DNA from: Nothophaeocryptopus gaeumannii
Taxonomy: Eukaryota; Ascomycota; Dothideomycetes; Mycosphaerellales; Mycosphaerellaceae
Reading direction: 5' to 3'
Assembly: GCA_031771865.1 (NCBI GenBank)
Contig: JASISA010000009.1
Location: 1,922,001-1,986,000 of the forward strand
DNA: 64,000 nucleotides
The notes beneath the pieces were generated by a model. The model was not told where the DNA came from and did not search any database. It was given only the letters and a program-made list of their open reading frames with translations. Position 1 is the stretch's first letter, and each line of letters begins with the position of its first letter. Shown one piece after another: positions 55,329 to 64,000 of this stretch. Position numbers and translations under genes: made by a program.

Positions 55329-55544
55329 TGTGTTGGATTTGGTCCGGATGGTCGTTGGGCGATGGGCGTGAGGAGGCAGGTGCAAAGCTCAAATCCGAAT
55401 TTGTGTGGAGTTTGAGAAGAAAGTGTGCGCATGGGCCATCGCAAAGTCTTGGCTGCTGCAGTGATGCCTGAGGCCTGCAATGGAGCTGCCAAACACCCAC
55501 CTCAACCTCGCGTCTGCTCTGGCACTGCAATACTATACGTAACG
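55329..55544. promoter_or_regulatory. Divergent promoter between RPL7 and VPS22
   Basis: 216 bases separate the start codons of RPL7 (55328, minus) and VPS22 (55545, plus). Both genes are expected to be constitutively expressed. Confidence 0.5.
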
Positions 55545-56327
55545 ATGTCGTCCAACCGGCGTGGAGTAGGCCTCAGTGCCTTCTCCAATGCCGCCATCTC
55601 CTCCGACAAGTACGCCGCCCACGGTGCCGCCCTCCGCTCCAACCATACCGATGCCCTCGCGAACCAGCTGTCCGTCTTCCAAGCCGCCCTTCACAACTTC
55701 TCCCTCACGCATGCCAAAGATATTCGCAGCAACCCGACCTTCCGTGCCGAGTTCGCACGTATGTGCCATGCTATCGGCGTGGATCCGCTTGCGGGCAGCA
55801 ATACTAAGGCGAGAGAGGGAAGCGGGAAGGGAGGCAGCGTGTGGGCGAAGATGCTGGGGACAAGTGTGAACGACTTCTACTTCGAGCTCGGAGTAAGGCT
55901 TGTAGAAGTGTGTCGCGACAGTAGAAGCGAGAACGGCGGTATGATTGCGTTGGCTGAGGCACGGAAGAGAATCGCCAAGGGCAGAGGCTTGGTCGGAGGA
56001 GGCATGGAAGTCACCGACGACGATGTTGAGCGCGCTTTGGAGAGCCTGGAACCACTCGGTGGACAGTTTAAGATTACTCAGCTGGGCAGTATCAAGTTCA
56101 TCCGGAGTGTACCCAAGGAGCTCAACCCGGATCAGTCAACCGTACTCGAAGTGATTCAGATCATGGGCTTCATTACTGTCTCCATGCTACAAGCAAACCT
56201 GGACTGGGAGCGAGCACGTGCCGCAGCGGTCATTGATGATCTGGTCGCCGACAGCCTGGTATGGGTCGATGAGCAGGCCGAGGAAACCGAATTCTGGAGT
56301 CCGGCATCTATGCACGAAGGTGGTTGA
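55545..56327 (+). CDS. vps22: ESCRT-II subunit VPS22 / SNF8
   Basis: A 260-residue protein in one exon, the usual length for SNF8/EAP30. I start at the ATG at 55545. The N-terminus is RRGVGLSAFSNAAISSDKY, matching the family's basic RxGVG leader. Two winged-helix domains follow, with VWAKMLGTSVNDFYFELGVR in the first and GGQFKITQLGSIKFIRSVP and LVADSLVWVDEQAEETEFWS in the second. ESCRT-II (Vps22, Vps25, Vps36) binds ubiquitinated cargo and nucleates ESCRT-III on endosomes. The protein is cytosolic and peripheral on endosomes. Confidence 0.95.
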   Translation: MSSNRRGVGLSAFSNAAISSDKYAAHGAALRSNHTDALANQLSVFQAALHNFSLTHAKDIRSNPTFRAEFARMCHAIGVDPLAGSNTKAREGSGKGGSVWAKMLGTSVNDFYFELGVRLVEVCRDSRSENGGMIALAEARKRIAKGRGLVGGGMEVTDDDVERALESLEPLGGQFKITQLGSIKFIRSVPKELNPDQSTVLEVIQIMGFITVSMLQANLDWERARAAAVIDDLVADSLVWVDEQAEETEFWSPASMHEGG

Positions 56328-56448
56328 GCCGTGTCAGCAACGGGCATTCGTCCCGAGTGTCGCTATGCACACTGTTGCACGTATCGTAGACCTTGCTGTA
56401 TACAATATTGCTGTTCTGCGACGCAATGCAGATATATAAGCTGACAGG

Positions 56449-58134
56449 GGCCAAGTTTGGGATCATCGCCCCAGGCATCTGCGGAAACGAGCATTCGGCC
56501 ATACACAACATGGCACCCAGCAAGTCATACAGGCAGATACACATGCCACCACCGATGCGTCGAAAACGCTCTTCGATCGTCTCAGCGGCGACGAGCTCAT
56601 CATCGACATACTCACAGCCCTTGATTTCGACGAGGATGACGGCATACTCGACATATGCAATGCCAAGCTCGCCTGCAGACGCTTTGCACGGGTTGCAGCG
56701 ACCGTTTTGACCGACTTGCTTCAGTGGCTTTTCGTTGAATCTACATCCGACTCCCTCCGCAGATTCAAAGCGATCTGTACCCATCCCATCTTAAGCCAAG
56801 GTATCACGAAGGTCGTATTCTCTGCTGCAATATACCAACAGCCAATCGTTTCAATATTTGACTTCAACGACGATACATCGACAAAAGCTGTTCAGAAACA
56901 GCTGCTCCTCCCGCCGTCGGTTCTGAAAAGCGCGCACACGAGCCATGTGCAACGCTTCGCAAAGCAGGCCGCTATTATCAGTGCGCGATCCGACATTCTC
57001 TGCTTGATAAAAAATCTTCCGCTTTTGCCAGGACTATACAGTCTCGTGCTGGGACTTGGCCCGACATTCGACACCGAGCGACCTTTCAATCAACCCTCGT
57101 GGCAGCTTTTCACGTGCTCTCCCCATGAGGGCTCCGTCTTTGATGACGAAGTACTGGAGGCTTCGTGGAAGGTGCGTGAGAAGCTCACTGTTAGTCAGCT
57201 TGCGGACATTCACTTTACACTCAACGATTTGCGAAGAGGACCACAATCAACAGGACGTCTTCGAGCTCACCCCCTTCACCATGTGCTTTCTGTTCTGACT
57301 GCCTTGAGTGCAAGTCAGAAGCCTAGCGAACTCTGTCTGGCGTTTGCATTTACGACTCCTCTCCAATCTCCATTTGCTCCGACTACGGCGAGAGTGGCAC
57401 TCCGGGATAATATCGAAAAGGTCGTCCTCTCTGTCGAGTGCTCGGACATGCCGACTCTTGTGGAAGAGAAGCGCCAGGCTGCCACGCGATGGACGCAATT
57501 AATGCGCGCTGCTTCTAGTATGACAACCCTGAATCTATCAGATGAGAGCGGAGACGGCTGCACTCTCATCGATGAACTTTTCATTGATGGTAGGAATCCT
57601 TGGCCGAACCTTCCAAGGCTAGCGATCTTCCACGATCACCTGCTCATTACCCACGACCATGTTTCTGCACATACAGCTGGAGCACCTCTTGGTGGTCACC
57701 TGCAGACTCTCCTCAGGCGTCATCAGTCAAGCCTTACTCAAATCTTCCTTTGTCAAGGCAGAGAGCTAAGAGATGATGGCGAGTACATCTTCGCTACCAC
57801 TGCGCAAGAAGTTGCCGACTTCCGAGAATATTGCATGCACAATGTTCGCAACCTTATGGAGTGCGACATCGTGCTGACCATGCCCGAGAGCCATATTGCA
57901 ACGGACAATTCTGACAGCGGCAATAGCGATGACGAGTTACTCCGAAAGTCATTTGAGAATGATCACGACGTACGAAATTATCTGGAGACCATCTTGATTG
58001 AAATAGATGACCAGTTTAGTTCATTACTTCGCGAGCTGGCTGAACGGGACAATGGAAGAGAGCTCAAGCTTGGCTTCAAGTTCAAGCGCATTAACGAGCG
58101 ACACCGTCAACTGAGGAGCACCATCGACAGTTAG
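56449..58134 (+). CDS. F-box-like protein with unresolved start
   Basis: The frame ending at 58134 gives 475 residues after 56707 and continues open upstream to 56440, giving an F-box: LFDRLSGDELIIDILTALDF, then LACRRFARVAATVLTDLLQW. There is no ATG in this frame between 56440 and the F-box. A likely splice acceptor (GCTGACAG, 56440-56447) sits right where the frame opens, so a short upstream exon is probable, but I could not place its donor. A second frame from the ATG at 56426 runs to 56710 and would need a one-base shift. The body has no named domain beyond the F-box. Boundaries at the 5' end are approximate. Confidence 0.6.
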   Translation, partial: GQVWDHRPRHLRKRAFGHTQHGTQQVIQADTHATTDASKTLFDRLSGDELIIDILTALDFDEDDGILDICNAKLACRRFARVAATVLTDLLQWLFVESTSDSLRRFKAICTHPILSQGITKVVFSAAIYQQPIVSIFDFNDDTSTKAVQKQLLLPPSVLKSAHTSHVQRFAKQAAIISARSDILCLIKNLPLLPGLYSLVLGLGPTFDTERPFNQPSWQLFTCSPHEGSVFDDEVLEASWKVREKLTVSQLADIHFTLNDLRRGPQSTGRLRAHPLHHVLSVLTALSASQKPSELCLAFAFTTPLQSPFAPTTARVALRDNIEKVVLSVECSDMPTLVEEKRQAATRWTQLMRAASSMTTLNLSDESGDGCTLIDELFIDGRNPWPNLPRLAIFHDHLLITHDHVSAHTAGAPLGGHLQTLLRRHQSSLTQIFLCQGRELRDDGEYIFATTAQEVADFREYCMHNVRNLMECDIVLTMPESHIATDNSDSGNSDDELLRKSFENDHDVRNYLETILIEIDDQFSSLLRELAERDNGRELKLGFKFKRINERHRQLRSTIDS

Positions 58135-58858
58135 TTTGATTGCCGCCAGGATTGCATTGTGCACGCGATACTATTAGAATCTGGCTGCGCCTGATTTGGC
58201 ACAGTACTACGATGCTTGCTGTGTTCTTGGCGCTGTTCCTATTCATAATAAAATTTCCGGTTGGACAGGAGCTGTATTGTCAGGCCCCAACACTTCAAAC
58301 ATCAGCACAACATAACACGTTGCACCGGTCTGATGAGGCTGAGAAACGGTAGACATACCGAACGAAATGTTCATGTTGAGTCTTTGTCAGACTGGACTTG
58401 CATGTACAGCTAATGTGCGGTGCGAAGAAATGGCAAATGGCAGCGAGAGGCTTTTCCCCTGTCTAATGTCGGGGGCTGCCACCCCATCGACATTCAGCTT
58501 GCCTGCACGCTTGAGATGTTGGCTTCTTCGCCTGTTGACAGCTCGGAGCCAGCAGTTCTGCTGCTGTGTAACATACCAGACCCTGGACCGTAAGCAAGAG
58601 CTGCGATATGGGTGGCACAGACTCACTCCAGCCCTATAGGACTTTCTGGAGCCGTTAGACATGCATCATCGATGATATGCACGGGACAGATGTGCGTCTC
58701 GCTAAGCCTCGTGCAACAAGTCAGCTTGCAACGTGAAGGTGGCTGCAGAAGAGACATGTACTTCTCCAATGTGCGGGCGCTTACATCCCATCTCATTGTC
58801 GTATTGACCACCAGATGTCTCCATCACTCTCACATCGATATGGTTCTTGAGCTACGCT
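58135..58858. other. Interval without a recognisable gene
   Basis: It lies between the F-box-like gene and the pseudoprotease gene, both on the plus strand. It should hold the 3' end of one and the promoter of the other. Confidence 0.45.
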
Positions 58859-60672
58859 ATGCGCGAGATGATTCTACTAGTAGCGATAACGGTATATGTG
58901 ACGATGGTGCGGGCAGCAGATGAGCTCAAGCCGCTATCCATACCGCCAAGCGGCTCTTGGTATAGTGGCCAACATCCACCAGTCTGCTGAAGCTGACACC
59001 GCGAAAGGGAAGGAGTAGATGGCACATGGTCGACGTTCCACGTTCAAGTTGGCAGCCCTGGTGAGTCCTTCCGATTTTGTCGCAGACGACCGCGCCCCTA
59101 ATTGTCGCTCTAGGACAAGTTCTGCATCTACTTCCCGGATCGTCCGTACAAGCAGGCAACGCTATATGGGCAATCGCCGAGGAAGGATGCACGGAGGAAA
59201 ACGCCAGCATATGGAATTGCGAAGAGCAGCGAGGTGATGTCTTCAGCTCCAACGACTCCTCAACATGGACGACATCAGGCATTGGAAATGGCTCATACTA
59301 CAACCTCAACCCCATAATCGAGTCTATGCTGGGACTGAACGCCAACGCCTCTTACGGACTGGACACTGTCACTCTCGGCGCTCCTGGAGACAATCTGCCG
59401 TTGTCACCGAAACAGCTTGTCGCCAAAGTCGCTTCGAACGACTTCTGGATCGGCGTTCTTGGTCTCAGTCCGCTACGTCTGAACACCTCCAGCTTCACTG
59501 ATCCCGTGAAGACCTTGATGGGAACGCTTGGAGATTCAGAAAACCGAACTATACCTAGCACCACCTGGGCTTACACTGCGGGCGCATACTACAAAGACGC
59601 GCCAATATTTGGCAGCCTCACCCTTGGAGGGTACGACGCCTATCGCTTTAACTCTTCTCAAGCAGTGTCGGTGCCGTTCTCGATCAACCCTTCGCAGGAT
59701 CTTCAGGTCAATATCCAGTCCATCACGTACGATGGAGACAACGCATCGCCGTTACTCAGCACAGCAATCACGGCGTACGTCAACAGCATGATCCCGTACA
59801 TCTGGCTGCCGCCTGAGATCTGTGACTCCTTCGCCGCCGCTTTTGGGATGGACTACGACCATGCGACGGAGCTCTACCTCCTCAACGAAACCACTCACGA
59901 CAATATCAAAGCCATCAGCCCAAATTTCACTTTCACACTGGCAGGCGCCAATAGCAGCGAGACAGCCACGATCGTGCTACCGTACGCTGCGCTCGATCTC
60001 AACGTCTCCTATCCGCATGTCAACGGCACACAGTGGTACTTTCCCATCAAGCGTGCCAAGTACAACAGCCAGTATACCTTGGGGAGAGTTTTCCTGCAGG
60101 AGGCATATGTGATCGCAGACTACGACCGGAGGAACTTCACAATTGCTCAAGCACTCTTCCCGTCGAATTCCACGCCGGAGCTACACACCATCTTAGCTCC
60201 AGACGAGATCAACAACTCCAATAACTCCCTGGGCGGTGGAGCTATAACCGGCATAGTCATTGGCGTCCTAGCTGGCCTGGCTCTTGTAGCAGGCTTGGTC
60301 TACTTCCTCCGAAAGCGTCAATCCCAGAAAGCCGCTACCGAAATCCGCCATCTTCCTCCAGGCCAAGCTGCCCCTGTCGCAGAAGTCGCAGGCTACCAGA
60401 TCTTCGAGAAACCCAACGACCAACTCGCAGAGAAAAGTCGGCTCGAGAAGAAGTCTTCCGTGGAAGCTGTCAATAGGAGTCCGACGGAGCTAGCGAGTGG
60501 GACGACGGAGTTCTCGTTGTTGAGTGCAAGAAGCTGGCCGCAGCAACAGCATGGCCCGCAACAGTTCTCGGAATTGCCGGCTGAGATGCCGCCGGTGCCA
60601 GACTTGCCCTTGGAGAATGAGGGAAGGGATGCACAGGCGGGGAGGGATGTGTCGCCGCCGCCTAGGTATTAG
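58859..60672 (+). CDS. Membrane-anchored aspartyl-protease-like protein without catalytic Asp
   Basis: Three exons (58859-58959, 59008-59060, 59114-60672) give 570 residues; introns of 48 and 53 bases join in phase. A signal peptide (MREMILLVAITVYVTMVRA) is followed by a pepsin-like fold that starts WEGVDGTWSTFHVQVGSP. At the N-lobe active site the DTG motif is replaced by LHLLPGSSVQ (about residue 55). At the C-lobe the expected aspartate is asparagine, in AYVNSMIPYIWLPPE (about residue 272). A transmembrane helix (GIVIGVLAGLALVAGLVYFL, about 428-448) and a 120-residue cytosolic tail follow, and there are many N-glycosylation sites. It is likely a receptor- or scaffold-like surface protein, not an enzyme. 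Confidence 0.82.
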
Positions 60673-61418
60673 ACGGCAGGGAGAACATTCATTTGAGCGT
60701 TCGGAAGCATGGTGTTTGGAAGATGTGGGAGGTCTAGATTGGTACGAATGTTACGGCTGTGAATTGATGGAGTTTCAGGTACCGTTCCGGTGACGAAATG
60801 CTACTTCGAGTTTTGGTTTGCTTACGTCTTGACAGGTGATGATGAATTTTACGTCACTGTCTTGCGTGTCCAAAAGCAAGTCCACTATCGAAGGCAGCTC
60901 AGAGTTAGCAATGACACTTCGTCGTTTGCATGAGGTGTGCGCGTAAAATGATCTGCTTCTTAGCTGAAGGCTGCTTGGTATACTCCACAAGCAGTCACTG
61001 TTGTCGTTCACATGCAGTAGGTCCCCTAGCAACCGACGCCTTCATTCACTCAAATTCCTAGGCAACAGCCCGTGCACCTAGAACTAACACAACCCTACTT
61101 TCTTCTCTTCCGAAGCTTAGTCTCCGCTTGTACTCTTCTACAACACATCAATGCTGACACATAAGAGACCGCGCCAGGACTCCCCTTACGACACCTGACT
61201 CGGCCCTTTCCTGCATTGCACTCCGCTCCATGATCTTCACCACGACCATCCTCGAAACACAAGACCGCGGCGGGAATTTAAACCTGGCCCGTGCGCCAAC
61301 GCCAACCCCGCCTTCTATTCTCAAGATCACCTCTCTCCGGTTTCCTTCAGCGCAATCAGAACTCGGCGGAGACAAGATACACCACAACATAGCTCCCTAG
61401 CTGGCCTCGTCTAGCGCA
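60673..61418. other. Intergenic interval without a recognisable gene
   Basis: It holds the 3' end of the pseudoprotease gene and the promoter of the F-box gene. Small frames have no family features. Confidence 0.45.
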
Positions 61419-63407
61419 ATGATGGCGGACCACAGGGAGGTTAAAGGCCTCCTTTCACTGCCCAACGAACTTCTCCAAAACATATCCGACTGCCTCGAGA
61501 TCAAGCGAGACATCTTCAACCTGCGACTCGTCAACAAGACATTAGGCGCCGTCGGCCTACGCACGCTACAAACCCGCATGGTAGTTCTCTACCTCGACCC
61601 GTCATATGCGTCCATCCGCCGCTTTTCCAACATCTGTACTGAGTCTCCTTTCGCCGCCACCATCAGGCATGTGATCCTCGTCGCTTCCACTCCCATACTG
61701 GACCAAGCGAACGACGAGAACGACGCAGCAATAAAGGACCTGCTCCAACAATTAGGCTTTCCTGAGATCGCTCCTCGCTACTTCACGATGAGGAACGAAG
61801 TGAAGATAATTGTCGACGGTAAGGCTATTCAAGCGGTGTTGGTACGAGGTATGCCTTACCTGAAGAAGCTCGAGCATTTCACCTGGGCCGACCAACCCTT
61901 CTGCGATGGCTCGACTGGTCGGCAGATCGATGACATCGGCCCTCCAAACTCACTCAATCGAGATCGAATCTGGTTCCCCACCCACGATGGCACTGATCCT
62001 GACGACACACCGGCGTCCCAAAAAGAAACTTCCGAGTCCGACCGAGTGTGGAACAAGATGCTATGGAATCTTTATCCCCATGATGGGCTCGGCGTAGAAT
62101 GTCTTGTACCTGCGATCGCGAAGCACGAAGAGCTGTTGCCAGATCGGAAACTTCAACTAAGCCTTTGGAAGTGCCCTATTGATGCTCTGAGTCAGAGGTG
62201 GGCGATTTATGTCGAAGCGAACACCGATCTTGTTAATAAAGCCCTCGAGCATATCGACACACTCTACCTGGAAGCGGCTCACTCAGATCACTTCTTTAGA
62301 GAGTACATAGTTCCAGAGGCGGCTAAAATTGCATTGAATCACTGGGTGAAGCTCTTGGAAGCTTGTCCAAACCTCGTCGCCTTACATCTGTATGGAGAAT
62401 CGAACCGAGATCGGACCGCCCAGAGTGCGGACGTGACCTCTCTCATCAACGCTTTGGTGGTATCAGACATCACCTTTCCCAGACTACGAAGTCTAAGATT
62501 CTGGTCCGAGGCCGAGATCATTGAGCCCGCGATGGATGACATCCCAGAATGGCTACAATCCCACTATGACAGCACACACACCACCCAAGACTTATCGAAA
62601 TTCGTTCTTCGGTACCGCCACACCTTGGAGACACTCCTCCTCGCGAGCGCACACGGCGTTGACGAAACGACTCGTCTACCCTGTCTCGAGGCTTTCCGCA
62701 ACTTCCTGAACGCGATCAAAGCCGGATGCTCAAGATTACAAGTCGTTGATATCGGCGTCGTTCAGGTCTTCCCAGCATTCGCCCACGGCGTGCTGAGCCA
62801 CGACATGCACTGGGTCCGATCACAGCACGAAGTCTCAGAGCTGAAGCGAATGGGAAGGGAGCTCGATGCCAAGCTGCTTCCAGTCTACATCACAAGTCGC
62901 GCCGAAGCAATGGCGAGACGAGAGTTCGGCGAGGGATCCCGGATATACGACGCAGACCTCTGGTCCTTACCAAGCAAGGAGATTGAGCATGTTGATGAAG
63001 GCATTGGCTGGACTGAAGAAGATGTTGAAAAGGTGGAGGTGTCAGATATGGTAATGATGAACGAGGAAGCCCTCCACCAACCCCATCTTGGCCCGATCGA
63101 CGCACAAGAAGCCGCGCTGCTCTGTGCCATGCTCCTTGCTACACTCGTCATACTACTCGCTCGGCTTCTTGTAGGAGAGCTCGCGAGTGGAAGTGAGGAC
63201 CGTGATGGCGTGGGCGATGAGGAGGGGGACAAGGAGAATATTGAGCCGGATGCGAAAAATGAGGAGGAATTTGACGCACCAAACGAGGACGAGGAGGAAG
63301 GGGAAGAGGAGTACGAAAGAGGTGAGTTCTCTCAATTCGCCATGCTCTACTCATTTGGGGACTACGTGACGGGCAAAGAATGCGCCTGTTGTGGGAAGCG
63401 TCATTAG
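61419..63407 (+). CDS. F-box protein with a C-terminal membrane helix and acidic tail
   Basis: A 662-residue protein in one exon; two adjacent ATGs at 61419 and 61422. The F-box is at residues 11-45 (LLSLPNELLQNISDCLEIKR, then LRLVNKTLGAVGL). The middle is an LRR-like scaffold without clear repeats. Near residue 563 a hydrophobic stretch (ALLCAMLLATLVILLARLLV) could be a membrane helix. It is followed by about 50 mostly acidic residues and a cysteine cluster, KECACCGKRH, at the end. A membrane-tethered SCF adaptor is possible; a buried helix in a soluble domain is the alternative. Confidence 0.75.
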   Translation: MMADHREVKGLLSLPNELLQNISDCLEIKRDIFNLRLVNKTLGAVGLRTLQTRMVVLYLDPSYASIRRFSNICTESPFAATIRHVILVASTPILDQANDENDAAIKDLLQQLGFPEIAPRYFTMRNEVKIIVDGKAIQAVLVRGMPYLKKLEHFTWADQPFCDGSTGRQIDDIGPPNSLNRDRIWFPTHDGTDPDDTPASQKETSESDRVWNKMLWNLYPHDGLGVECLVPAIAKHEELLPDRKLQLSLWKCPIDALSQRWAIYVEANTDLVNKALEHIDTLYLEAAHSDHFFREYIVPEAAKIALNHWVKLLEACPNLVALHLYGESNRDRTAQSADVTSLINALVVSDITFPRLRSLRFWSEAEIIEPAMDDIPEWLQSHYDSTHTTQDLSKFVLRYRHTLETLLLASAHGVDETTRLPCLEAFRNFLNAIKAGCSRLQVVDIGVVQVFPAFAHGVLSHDMHWVRSQHEVSELKRMGRELDAKLLPVYITSRAEAMARREFGEGSRIYDADLWSLPSKEIEHVDEGIGWTEEDVEKVEVSDMVMMNEEALHQPHLGPIDAQEAALLCAMLLATLVILLARLLVGELASGSEDRDGVGDEEGDKENIEPDAKNEEEFDAPNEDEEEGEEEYERGEFSQFAMLYSFGDYVTGKECACCGKRH

Positions 63408-63482
63408 CTAGCAACGTACGCAGCAAATGGAGATCTCACATCAAAGCTGTTCTTTTCTCACGCTGCAAATGCTTCCGCCTTC

Positions 63483-64000
63483 TCACAGCCTTGGGCCCAA
63501 AACTTGACTCTCCCCACCTTGCTTGAACAGTTCCTTCAACTCCGTCTTCGTCACAGCCTTCACGCTTAGAAGTCCTCGTTCGTGCACGTCCACCCACTTG
63601 TCTTGTGCACTCTTCCAGCCCCAAGCCTTGTCTTTCTCCTCACCATTCGAGATCCCATTCAGCACATTCAGGATATACTTTCCGATGATGGGGAGAAACC
63701 TGTCTCACACGTCAGCAAACCTACCCAGACCATGAAAGAGAGTGAAACGTACTTATACGAATGAAAACTCCCACCTGCAGCCAAAAACAACCCACCAAGC
63801 CTCTCATCCGGATGCGCACAAACCAAGAAATCCTCCGTCGGACTCTGCGCATCCCAACAAATCCTCCAATAATCCGGTTCCCTACCCCTCGCAAAACCCG
63901 GAATCACTTTCTCAGCCACAATCTCCCTCGTCTCTTTCTTCAAAACCTCGGGAATATTAAACTGATCTGCCGGAACACTAATCCTACTCCCTCCTTTCAT
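63483..64000 (-). CDS. C-terminal part of an amadoriase/sarcosine-oxidase-type FAD oxidase
   Basis: Partial: the gene continues beyond the right edge. Two exons, 64000-63753 and 63699-63483, join in phase over a 53-base intron (GTACGT donor, TTGCTGAC branch, CAG acceptor). The visible block YWRICWDAQSPTEDFLVCAH, then GGLFLAAGGSFHSYKFLPII, is the C-terminal FAD-contacting region of the fructosyl-amino-acid oxidase/sarcosine oxidase (DAO) family. These oxidise amines, releasing H2O2, often in peroxisomes. It ends LGPRL, near but not equal to the SKL-type targeting signal. The ATG at the very edge (64000) is probably internal, because the family is about 430 residues. Confidence 0.8.

Overview
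The window looks like nuclear DNA of a filamentous ascomycete (Pezizomycotina, probably a dothideomycete). Genes are intron-poor or carry 45-66 nt introns with GTAAGT/GTGAGT donors, CTGAC/CTAAC branch points and YAG acceptors. The families present are typical of moulds: a HET-domain protein, an RTA1-like protein, a Zn2Cys6 regulator, DEF1, a ferric reductase and an amadoriase-type oxidase. I place the organism from family content only. I see no transposon ends, CRISPR array or bacterial operon structure.

Layout. 1-5.6 kb is accessory and decaying: three broken copies of one F-box gene family, a broken glutathione S-transferase (GST), and one intact HET gene whose promoter segment is duplicated just downstream of it. 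5.8-11.3 kb holds a two-helix membrane protein, an RTA1-like protein next to a ceramide synthase, and a cysteine-free thioredoxin-fold protein. 13-19 kb holds an NADP-type zinc alcohol dehydrogenase, dolichol-phosphate mannose synthase, a C2H2 zinc-finger protein and an F-box/leucine-rich-repeat protein. 20-27.2 kb is the most cluster-like part: an aromatic-aminotransferase-like enzyme, a Zn2Cys6 regulator, an arylalkylamine-N-acetyltransferase-like enzyme and a pyruvate/phenylpyruvate-type decarboxylase. The first two enzymatic steps of the Ehrlich pathway sit on either side of a regulator and an amine acetylase.

28-38 kb carries a HAD-type phosphatase, an aldo-keto reductase, an unknown conserved protein and the low-complexity DEF1 protein. 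38.8-42.7 kb has two damaged genes: a secreted FAD oxidase with three reading-frame changes (one at a 13-G run) and an amino-acid permease broken by a perfect 22-bp tandem duplication. 44-50 kb has an F-box protein, a small mitochondrial-type membrane protein, a gene with an internal stop and an MFS transporter. 51.5-64 kb holds a ferric reductase, RPL7 with a box C/D snoRNA in its second intron, ESCRT-II subunit VPS22 in divergent orientation, two F-box-type proteins, a membrane-anchored aspartyl-protease-like protein without catalytic aspartates, and the C-terminal end of an amadoriase/sarcosine-oxidase-family enzyme.

Several introns here are multiples of three without stop codons (in DEF1, the permease and the F-box/LRR gene), so uninterrupted reading frames can mislead gene models. 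Damaged genes may reflect real decay or assembly errors; the sequence alone does not decide.
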